From JASFRI01 sp050115015 (GTDB taxonomy: Bacteria > Acidobacteriota > Polarisedimenticolia > CBDVAL01), in NCBI GenBank assembly GCA_050115015.1, contig JASFRI010000220.1:1-6933 (forward strand): a stretch of DNA of 6,933 nt, given 5' to 3'. The notes under the pieces were generated by a model, which was not told the DNA's origin, ran no database searches, and worked only from the letters and a program-made list of their open reading frames with translations. A program made the translations under genes and the position numbers. This document shows, piece by piece, positions 1 through 5,132 of the stretch. Numbering within the stretch: position 1 is the stretch's first letter; each line of letters begins with the position of its first letter.

Positions 1-580
1 CCAGGGCCACCCGGGTGCCGTAGGAGCCGCCGATCAGGTGGAACCGCGGGCCCCCCAGGGCGGCGCGGACCGCCTCCAGGTCCTCCACCGCCGCGAGGGT
101 CGTGTACATCGCCGGGTCCGCGTCGAGCCGGCGGCGGCAGCGGGCCGCGTTCTTGACGTCGAATGTCGTCAGCTCCTCCAGCAGGCCCGCCAGGGAGCCG
201 GCGTCGCAGTCCTGCGGCGCGGACCCGCCCGTCCCGCGCTGGTCCACCAGGACGATGTCGCGACGGTCGCGCCAGGGGGAGCTCCAGAGGAGCGGGGCGA
301 CGTCGGTGGCCGCGCCGCCGGGACCTCCGTGCAGGAAGACGACCGGGTCCGCGGCGGACCCCGGCTCCCGCGCCGGGAGGACCACGAGGTTCAGTTCGAT
401 CCGGCGTCCGTCGGGCTTCTCCCGGTCCTCCGGCACCGGCAGGCTCCCGCAGCGGGCCGCCGGCGCTCCCGGGACCTCGCAGGGGACGAGGACGAGCGCG
501 GCCGGCGGCGGCTCCTTGCCGCAGGCGCATCCCGTGGCAAGGAGCGCGGCCAGGGACAGGATCGGGATCGCGGTTCGCAT
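1..580 (-). CDS. Lipid-anchored alpha/beta hydrolase, prolyl/tripeptidyl-aminopeptidase-like (peptidase S33 type), 3' end beyond window
   Basis: The first 193 codons are visible; the gene runs off the left edge, so the lid domain and the catalytic Asp and His cannot be checked. The protein starts with a basic residue and a hydrophobic stretch ending in a lipobox-like ATG-C (Cys18), which suggests export and lipid anchoring. Next come HGGPGG (residues 84-89, oxyanion-hole segment), DQRGTGGS (113-120) and the nucleophile elbow GGSYG (184-188) with the probable catalytic Ser186. This order and spacing is the hallmark of proline iminopeptidases and secreted tripeptidyl aminopeptidases, which release residues from peptide N-termini. 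Cys34, Cys44, Cys125 and Cys148 could form disulfides, as in secreted members. The ATG at 580 is preceded by AGAGG at an 8-nt spacing. The gene is divergent from the VNG-repeat gene. The exact substrate is unknown; esterase activity is the alternative. Confidence 0.9.
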   Translation of the reverse strand, partial: MRTAIPILSLAALLATGCACGKEPPPAALVLVPCEVPGAPAARCGSLPVPEDREKPDGRRIELNLVVLPAREPGSAADPVVFLHGGPGGAATDVAPLLWSSPWRDRRDIVLVDQRGTGGSAPQDCDAGSLAGLLEELTTFDVKNAARCRRRLDADPAMYTTLAAVEDLEAVRAALGGPRFHLIGGSYGTRVAL

Positions 581-588
581 CGTGCAAG

Positions 589-593
589 CCTCT
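589..593 (-). promoter_or_regulatory. Ribosome binding site of the hydrolase gene
   Basis: AGAGG on the minus strand lies 8 nt before the ATG at 580 and supports that start. It is a moderate Shine-Dalgarno match. Confidence 0.5.
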
Positions 594-611
594 GGGATCA
601 GGCCGGTTAGG

Positions 612-620
612 TGCTATTCT
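612..620 (+). promoter_or_regulatory. Candidate extended -10 element of the VNG-repeat gene, overlapping the opposing promoter
   Basis: TGCTATTCT on the plus strand reads as an extended -10 (TGN plus TATTCT, 4 of 6 to consensus). No good -35 lies 17 bp upstream (CTGGGA at best). It would give a leader of about 109 nt. The same bases form the -10 of the minus-strand candidate promoter. It is weak on its own. Confidence 0.22.
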
Positions 621-644
621 CGACGAGCCTTGCCGGTGATGCAA
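616..644 (-). promoter_or_regulatory. Candidate sigma70-type promoter of the hydrolase gene
   Basis: On the minus strand, TTGCAT (644-639) and GAGAAT (621-616) are separated by 17 bp. They match the consensus -35 at 3 of 6 and -10 at 4 of 6 positions. Transcription would start near 609, leaving a leader of about 30 nt with the AGAGG site. The match is modest, but this is the most AT-rich part of the intergenic region and the spacing is ideal. Confidence 0.35.
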
Positions 645-718
645 CCTTCCCGGCGCGGGCGGCGTTTGGACGGAATGAGCGGCGGGGTGCCTCCCGTCCA
701 CCGGCAGCGAGCACGTAC

Positions 719-727
719 AGGAGGAGG
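719..727 (+). promoter_or_regulatory. Strong ribosome binding site of the VNG-repeat gene
   Basis: AGGAGGAGG ends 8 nt before the ATG at 736. This fixes that start over the in-frame ATGs at 742 and 745, which would be 14 nt or more away. It is the best Shine-Dalgarno sequence in the window and suggests efficient translation. Confidence 0.8.
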
Positions 728-735
728 TAGCGCAG

Positions 736-1374
736 ATGCAGATGATGAGACGATGGATGGTCCCGGCGGCGGCGGCGTTCCTGGCGATCTCCCCGGCGCT
801 GGCGCTGGGCGTGAACTCCCCGATCCGTGTCCGGGACGGGGAGCGGGTGACCGGCGACCTGTCGACGGTGAACGGTTCGATCCGGGTCGGCGACGGCGCC
901 ACCGTCGAGGGGGACGCGAGCACCGTGAACGGCTCGGTGAGGGTCGGCCGCGACGTGCGGATCGACGATATCGCGTCCGTCAACGGCAGCGTGGAAGTCG
1001 ACGAGGGGACCGTCGTCGACGGGACCGTGAAGAGTGTCAACGGCCACGTCTCCCTGGAAGGCACGTCGGCGCGCGGTGTCTCCACCGTGAACGGCCGGAT
1101 CGAGCTGTCCGGCAGCGATATCGAGCGAGATCTGTCCACCTACCACGGGGACGTGACGCTGCGGCGAGGTTCCGCCGTCGGCGGCGACGTGCGCATCGAG
1201 GAGTCGCGCTCGAGCTCCGACCGCCGGAGTCGGCCCCTGCAGATCACGCTGGAGGGCGGCTCCGTGATCCGGGGGAACGTGATCGTCGAGGACCCGGATA
1301 TGGAGGTCGAGGTCGTGATCCGCGACGGTGCGGTGGAGGGCCGCGTCGAGGGCGCCCGGATCGTCCGGGAGTAG
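736..1374 (+). CDS. Secreted VNG-repeat protein, predicted bactofilin-like beta-helix
   Basis: This is a 212-residue protein. Residues 1-23 form a signal peptide: Met-Arg-Arg start, Ala-rich hydrophobic core, and a likely cleavage after the ALA at 21-23. The mature part is a tandem repeat in which VNG-like corners recur at residues 26 (VNS), 45, 64, 82, 101, 118 and 136 (YHG), spaced 17-19. Each unit reads roughly VNG-S-I-x-V-x-x-G-A-x-V-x-G-D, with alternating hydrophobic residues and conserved Gly/Asn turns. A spacing of about 18 per turn fits a right-handed beta-helix of the type seen in bactofilins (polymer-forming cytoskeletal proteins), but those are cytoplasmic and this one is exported. 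A polar insert (about 156-166, Ser/Arg-rich) precedes one or two degenerate turns and a charged C-terminus. The gene has its own strong RBS, stands alone on the plus strand and converges on the TRAP operon with a 29-bp gap. Its function is unknown; a periplasmic scaffold or filament is a structural inference. Confidence 0.85.
   Translation: MQMMRRWMVPAAAAFLAISPALALGVNSPIRVRDGERVTGDLSTVNGSIRVGDGATVEGDASTVNGSVRVGRDVRIDDIASVNGSVEVDEGTVVDGTVKSVNGHVSLEGTSARGVSTVNGRIELSGSDIERDLSTYHGDVTLRRGSAVGGDVRIEESRSSSDRRSRPLQITLEGGSVIRGNVIVEDPDMEVEVVIRDGAVEGRVEGARIVRE
811..1185 (+). repeat. Tandem coding repeats (about seven units of 51-57 bp)
   Basis: These bases encode the VNG repeat units. The triplet encoding V-N-G or its variant recurs every 17-19 codons. 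The units are diverged at the DNA level and in length, so they look like an old, selected protein repeat rather than a recent DNA expansion. Confidence 0.7.
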
Positions 1375-1396
1375 TTCCGCGGGAAAGGGCGTGTTG

Positions 1397-1407
1397 GGGG
1401 ACACTAG
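1397..1407 (-). repeat. Copy 1 of an 11-bp motif, CTAGTGTCCCC
   Basis: The minus-strand motif begins inside the stop codon of the small lipoprotein gene and runs into the convergent gap. An identical copy in the same orientation lies at 3889-3899. Adjacent bases 1391-1404 also form a short GTGT/ACAC inverted repeat. It is short, so chance cannot be excluded. Confidence 0.35.
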
Positions 1408-1838
1408 CCGGGGGCCCGCTCCAGCGGCGTCGTCGGCAGGTGGATCCGGTAGATCGGCGCTCCTTCGGCGGCCAGGGTGAGCTGTCCCCGCAGGCTCGGC
1501 ACCCCCCCCTGGCCGCCGAAGAAGTCGATCGCCGCGGCGGAGACCGGGCCGGACCGCCCACCCGCGCCCTCGCTCCAGCGCCCCGCGACGAGCCGCGGGC
1601 GGGGGTCGATCTCCAGCGTCGCCTCCACCTCCACCTCCAGCTCCGGCTCTCCGGCCAGGCGTAGCCGGAACCTCACGGCGGTCCCGTCCCGCCCCCCGGT
1701 GAGCGATGCGACCCTGGCCGCTGCCGGCTCCCAGCTTCCCTCCACGAACCGCTCCACCACGGGGCGATCGCCGACGCAGGCGACCATGAGCAGGACGGCG
1801 ACGATGCATGCCGCGCGGTACCTTCCGGACATCCTCAT
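1404..1838 (-). CDS. Small unrecognised lipoprotein, translationally coupled to the TRAP permease
   Basis: This is a 144-residue protein of no family I recognise. It begins with a basic stretch and a hydrophobic segment (residues 9-20) ending in MVA-C, a plausible lipobox with Cys21, so it is probably membrane-anchored on the outer face of the inner membrane or in the outer membrane. The mature part looks mostly beta: an alternating acidic strand rich in E-V-E-V at about 66-74, a Gly-rich turn region (90-99), then a DFFGGQGG segment (105-112), a GQLTL strand (118-122) and a YRIHLP strand (130-135). The ATG overlaps the permease TGA as ATGA, and no good Shine-Dalgarno precedes it. Translation therefore probably depends on ribosomes finishing the permease. 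A second in-frame ATG lies two codons on. Position and coupling suggest an accessory role in the TRAP system. It does not obviously look like DUF1850, a small protein sometimes found beside TAXI-TRAP genes. Confidence 0.8.
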   Translation of the reverse strand: MRMSGRYRAACIVAVLLMVACVGDRPVVERFVEGSWEPAAARVASLTGGRDGTAVRFRLRLAGEPELEVEVEATLEIDPRPRLVAGRWSEGAGGRSGPVSAAAIDFFGGQGGVPSLRGQLTLAAEGAPIYRIHLPTTPLERAPG

Positions 1839-3838
1839 GCCCCCGTCGCCGCGCGGTCCCCGCGGCGGGGCCGGCAGATCACCAGGAGCGCCCCGAGCAG
1901 GACGGCCCCGGCGACGTCGAAGATCCCCATGGGCAGGCCGGCCCAGCCGCCGCCGGGGGGCATGAAGAGCAATGCCGCGGCCACGAACATCCCCGCCCGC
2001 TCGATCGTGCCCAGGGGCCGGCGCAGGAATCCGGTCAGCCCCGCGGCGAACGGCACGGTGCCGGCGGCGGTGAACAGGAAGGCCACCGCGATGGCGGGGG
2101 CCGAGGCCAGATCCCCCGAGGGGGCGAGCATCAGGAGCTGCGGCCGGAAGACGAACAGGAAGGGGAGCGCGAAGCCGACCAGGGCGAAGCGGAAGGAGGC
2201 CAGCGCCGTCGCCATGATCCCGGAGCCGGCGATGGAGGCGGCCGTGTAGGCCGCCAGCGCCACGGGCGGCGTTACCATCGACATCAGGCCGAAATAGAAG
2301 ATGAACAGGTGCGCGGCCAGCGGCACCACGCCGAGGCCGTCCAGGGCGGGGCCGATGAGCGTCGCCAGCAGCAGATAGCAGACCGCCGAGGGCAGCCCCA
2401 TCCCCAGCACGATCGACGAGACCATGATCAGCACCAGGGCCAGGAACAGGTTGTGCTGGGCCAGCGGCAGGATCGTCGCCGGCAGCTTGGAGCCCACCCC
2501 GGTCAGGGTCACGACCCCCAGCACGATGCCGACGCAGGCGGCCGCCGCCACCAGCGGGATGCCGCCCCGGGCGGCGCGGACGAGGCTCCCCAGGAGCCGC
2601 GAGGGGGTCAGGCGGATCGACGCCGAGAACAGCGAGATCCCGATCACCACCGCCATGGCCAGGCTCACCGCGCGGAACACCGTGAACCCGGCGATCAGCA
2701 GGGCGACCAGCGTCCCCAGGCTGGCGGCGAAGATCCACCCGGACAGCGCCCCGGCCGGGGGGCCGGGGGCCGCGTCGAGCTCCGGTTCGGTCTCCCCTCC
2801 CGGAGGAGCGGTTCCCTGCCGCAGGAACTCCATCCGTCCGGCCATGAAATGGGCGATCAGGAACAGAGCGAAGTAGTAGAGCAGCGCCGGCAGCAGGGCG
2901 GCGCGGATGATCTGCAGATAGGTGACCGGCGGGCTGATGATCTCCAGCATCATGTACGCGCCGGCCCCCATCACCGGGGGGACCAGCGCGCCGCCGGAGG
3001 AGGCGGCCGCCTCGATGCCCGCCGCCACGTGAGGACGGAACCCCGCCGACCGCATCAGCGGGATCGTGAACGTGCCCGTGGTCGCGGTGTTCGCAACGGC
3101 GCTGCCGGACAGGGATCCCATCAGGCCGCTGGAAAGGATCGCGACCTTCGCCGGTGCGCCGGCGCCGCCGCCGAAGGCACGGCGGGCAGCGTCGATGATG
3201 AACCGCGTCGCGCCGGTGGCCTCGAGCAGGGCGCCGAAGACGACGAACAGGAACACGTACGTGAACATCACCCGCAGGGCGATCCCGAACACCCCCTGGC
3301 TCTGCAGGAAGCTCTGGGCGACCAGGCGCTCCACGCCGTAGCCACGGTGGGGGAACAGCCACGACGGCATCCAGGGCCCCAGCATCGCGTAGGCCAGGAA
3401 CGTCAGCGCCAGCGACGGCAGTGCCCAGCCCACCACCCGGCGGGCCGCCTCGAGGATCACCAGAATGCCGATGGCGCCGACCACGTAGTCCGGCGCGGTC
3501 TCGGCGCCGGCGCGGTTGCCGAGAGACTGTCCGCCCACCCAGAGGCCCCGGAAGGCGGGCTCCCCCTGCACGACGATCCAGCCGCAGGCGAGCGCGGCGG
3601 CGGCGACCCAGGCGCCGTCGAGGGCTCCGGCCCAGCGCGCGTCCCGGAGGCGCTCCGCCGCGGGGAACTGCAGGAAGCAGAGCGCCAGGCCGAGGAAGGC
3701 GAAGATGGCGAGCTGCGTCTGCGGCAGCAGGTTCGGGTAGTTCACCTCCGCCAGGGTGAACCCGCAGAGGGCGACGGCGAGGACCCGGACGGCCACGGTA
3801 CGCAACGGAGCATCCCGTTCCGCCGGTGCTCTACGCAT
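1835..3838 (-). CDS. TRAP transporter fused permease (small DctQ-like plus large DctM-like domains)
   Basis: This 667-residue, highly hydrophobic protein is the membrane part of a TRAP (tripartite ATP-independent periplasmic) transporter. Its N-terminal part (helices near 13-32, 40-58, 73-91, 118-138 and 139-157) corresponds to the small Q subunit, and the remainder to the large M subunit. Typical M-subunit signatures are visible: GSLSGSAVANTATTGTF (241-257), SSGGALVPPVMGAGAYMM (280-297), GMGLPSAVCYLL (479-490) and MSMVTPPVALAAY (519-531). They resemble the paired scaffold/transport regions that carry substrate and, in characterised members, Na+ or H+. The linker at about 340-365 is acidic and Pro/Gly-rich. 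The length fits fused TAXI-associated permeases. The ATG at 3838 lacks a clear Shine-Dalgarno; TTG codon 12 is an alternative start. It lies 117 bp downstream of its binding-protein gene and overlaps the next gene by 4 bp. Confidence 0.96.
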   Translation of the reverse strand: MRRAPAERDAPLRTVAVRVLAVALCGFTLAEVNYPNLLPQTQLAIFAFLGLALCFLQFPAAERLRDARWAGALDGAWVAAAALACGWIVVQGEPAFRGLWVGGQSLGNRAGAETAPDYVVGAIGILVILEAARRVVGWALPSLALTFLAYAMLGPWMPSWLFPHRGYGVERLVAQSFLQSQGVFGIALRVMFTYVFLFVVFGALLEATGATRFIIDAARRAFGGGAGAPAKVAILSSGLMGSLSGSAVANTATTGTFTIPLMRSAGFRPHVAAGIEAAASSGGALVPPVMGAGAYMMLEIISPPVTYLQIIRAALLPALLYYFALFLIAHFMAGRMEFLRQGTAPPGGETEPELDAAPGPPAGALSGWIFAASLGTLVALLIAGFTVFRAVSLAMAVVIGISLFSASIRLTPSRLLGSLVRAARGGIPLVAAAACVGIVLGVVTLTGVGSKLPATILPLAQHNLFLALVLIMVSSIVLGMGLPSAVCYLLLATLIGPALDGLGVVPLAAHLFIFYFGLMSMVTPPVALAAYTAASIAGSGIMATALASFRFALVGFALPFLFVFRPQLLMLAPSGDLASAPAIAVAFLFTAAGTVPFAAGLTGFLRRPLGTIERAGMFVAAALLFMPPGGGWAGLPMGIFDVAGAVLLGALLVICRPRRGDRAATGA

Positions 3839-3888
3839 GTTGCCGGCCCGGGGCAGGGCAGGCCGGGGGGCGCAGGGTACCGGCGGAA

Positions 3889-3899
3889 GGGGACACTAG
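3889..3899 (-). repeat. Copy 2 of the 11-bp motif CTAGTGTCCCC
   Basis: An exact copy of the 1397-1407 motif in the same orientation, in the gap between the binding-protein gene and the permease gene. In both places a TAG inside the motif would end a reading frame: a real gene in copy 1 and a 14-codon frame of doubtful reality in copy 2. Confidence 0.35.
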
Positions 3900-3955
3900 G
3901 AGCGCGTCCGACGGATGGCTTCGTTGCCGCGGATGTCCATGACCCGGAGGGGCTC

Positions 3956-4969
3956 CTAGCTCCCCGGAGACTCCTCGGGCCAGATCCCGATCTCGCGGTA
4001 GTAGCGGATGGCGCCCGGATGGAAGGGGGTGCCGGTGTCCCGCACGACGTTCCCCGGCTGGATCGACTTGCCGGCGGGGTGGCGCGCGACGACCTGATCA
4101 CGGTTCTCGTAGATCGCCCGGGTCAGCTCGTAGACGGTCTCCTCGGGGACCTGCGAACCGGTGATCAGGTGCATGGACCCGACGTTGAGCCCCTGGTAGT
4201 CCTGCTCCTGCCCCCGGTAGGTGCCGGCGGGGATCGTGGCGGCGTGGTAGAACGGGAAGCGCTCGATGAGCGCGGCCCGGGCGTCGGGGTCGAAGGGGAC
4301 GAAGACCAGGTCCATCGACGAGGACGCCTGCACGATGGAGGCGGTGGGCACGGCGCCCCCGAGGAAGGCGGCGTCGGCGCTGCCGTCGGAGAGCATGTCC
4401 ACCGAGGCGCTCTGCCCGGCGTTGAGCACCTGGAAGTCGTCGAAGCCGACGCCGTGGGCCTCCACGATCGGCCCCACGAACATCTCGAACCCGGCTCCGG
4501 CGGGGCCGATGACCACGCGCTTGCCGGCCAGGTCGGCGATCCGCTGGACTCCCGCGGAGGCGGGGCTCACGAACAGGGCCACGTTCGGCGCCAGGGTCAT
4601 CACCGCCTGTACGTCGTAGGCGCGGTCCCATCCCGACTCGCCGCGGACGGCGAAGTAGGTGATCGCGGCGTTGGACAGCGCGAAGTCCACCTCCCCGGAG
4701 ACCAGGCGGCGGATGTTCTCCCGCGAGCCCTGGGTCGCCTCGGCGGTGACCTGCCAGCCCTCGGGGCCCGACGCGGTGGCCACCTCCGCCAGCGCGCCGC
4801 CCACCACGAAGAAGGCCCCGCCGGTCGGTGCGGTCCCGAGGCTCAGGAACTCCGGGCCCGCCGCGCCTCCCGGGCCGCCCTCCCCGCCGCAGGCCGCCAG
4901 GGCCAGCGCCAGCCCGGCGGGCAGGAGCGTGCGAAGGAACGTGCGTGGCCGTACGTGCTGGGCTCTCAT
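3956..4969 (-). CDS. TAXI-family TRAP transporter solute-binding lipoprotein
   Basis: This 337-residue extracytoplasmic binding protein delivers substrate to the fused permease. A signal sequence ends in the lipobox LAAC with Cys27, so the protein is a lipoprotein rather than freely periplasmic. TAXI-family features are GTAPTGG (45-51) near the mature N-terminus, TQGSRENI (79-86), GPAGAGFE (155-162) and a C-terminal HPGAIRYYREIGIW segment (317-330). Characterised TAXI proteins bind glutamate/glutamine or alpha-ketoglutarate; the ligand here cannot be read from the sequence. I chose the ATG at 4969 because AGAGG lies 8 nt upstream. A GTG at 4978 is in frame but overlaps that site, leaving no spacing. 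The gene is first in the operon and has its own probable promoter at 5052-5080. Confidence 0.96.
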   Translation of the reverse strand: MRAQHVRPRTFLRTLLPAGLALALAACGGEGGPGGAAGPEFLSLGTAPTGGAFFVVGGALAEVATASGPEGWQVTAEATQGSRENIRRLVSGEVDFALSNAAITYFAVRGESGWDRAYDVQAVMTLAPNVALFVSPASAGVQRIADLAGKRVVIGPAGAGFEMFVGPIVEAHGVGFDDFQVLNAGQSASVDMLSDGSADAAFLGGAVPTASIVQASSSMDLVFVPFDPDARAALIERFPFYHAATIPAGTYRGQEQDYQGLNVGSMHLITGSQVPEETVYELTRAIYENRDQVVARHPAGKSIQPGNVVRDTGTPFHPGAIRYYREIGIWPEESPGS

Positions 4970-4977
4970 CCTGGGCA

Positions 4978-4982
4978 CCTCT
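4978..4982 (-). promoter_or_regulatory. Ribosome binding site that decides the TAXI gene start
   Basis: AGAGG on the minus strand lies 8 nt before the ATG at 4969. It favours that codon over the upstream in-frame GTG at 4978, whose first base is the last base of this site. Confidence 0.6.
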
Positions 4983-5017
4983 CGTCTCGTCTTCGGGTCG
5001 GGCCGGGATCGGGGTTG

Positions 5018-5042
5018 CGGGCGCGGCCCGTTTCCGCGCCCG
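5018..5042 (-). promoter_or_regulatory. Stem-loop in the leader of the TAXI gene
   Basis: A perfect 9-bp inverted repeat, CGGGCGCGG / CCGCGCCCG, encloses a 7-nt loop (CCCGTTT on the plus strand). If transcription starts about 7 nt after the -10 box (near 5045), this hairpin forms almost at the 5' end of the mRNA, about 50 nt before the start codon. It has no U-tract, so it is not a standard terminator. A role in mRNA stability or protein binding is an inference. Confidence 0.5.
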
Positions 5043-5051
5043 GAGCCGGGC

Positions 5052-5080
5052 AGTATACCGGAGGGGGGCTCCGGCGGCGA
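5052..5080 (-). promoter_or_regulatory. Probable promoter of the TAXI-TRAP operon
   Basis: The -10 box TATACT (5057-5052) matches the sigma70 consensus at 5 of 6 positions and is a striking AT-rich island in GC-rich DNA. The hexamer 17 bp upstream, TCGCCG (5080-5075), is a poor -35, so the promoter may need an activator. It lies between the PD40 regulator stop at 5133 and the TAXI start at 4969, with a predicted leader of about 75 nt. Confidence 0.5.
5058..5074 (-). promoter_or_regulatory. Inverted repeat filling the promoter spacer (candidate operator)
   Basis: CCGGAG and CTCCGG are perfect inverted arms separated by 5 bp. The 17-bp whole exactly fills the gap between the candidate -35 and -10 hexamers. 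It lies about 58 nt past the stop of the PD40 gene and so could instead be a hairpin at the end of that transcript, but no T-run follows in that direction. Confidence 0.4.
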
Positions 5081-5132
5081 GGAGCGGGGTCGGGCGCTGT
5101 GGGGGGAGGGCGGGTCCGGCCTTCCGGAGATG

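Noticed and set aside
672..698. An extracytoplasmic-sigma promoter-like GGAAT and CGTC pair upstream of the VNG-repeat gene
   Set aside because: The 18-bp spacing and imperfect -35 are a loose fit, and such pairs are common in GC-rich DNA.
1375..1403. A shared terminator in the convergent gap
   Set aside because: Only 4-bp arms (TTCC/GGAA and GTGT/ACAC) are found and no T-run follows on either strand, so no intrinsic terminator can be called.
102..1664. A 520-codon plus-strand frame spanning the hydrolase and VNG-repeat regions
   Set aside because: It crosses the divergent intergenic region and reads as Arg/Gly-rich low complexity, without any domain.
607..1809. A 400-codon minus-strand frame across the VNG-repeat gene
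   Set aside because: It is antisense to a gene with a strong RBS, signal peptide and repeat structure, and has a compositionally biased translation.
1839..3362. A minus-strand upstream extension of the small lipoprotein frame, giving 652 codons
   Set aside because: It lies out of frame within the permease gene and its translation is Arg/Gly/Pro-rich. The ATG at 1838, followed by a clean lipoprotein signal, is the sensible start.
3896..3940. A 14-codon minus-strand reading frame between the TAXI and permease genes, ending in the CTAG motif
   Set aside because: It has only a distant AGGAG (12 nt) upstream and is short enough to occur by chance. A leader-peptide role cannot be supported from one sequence.
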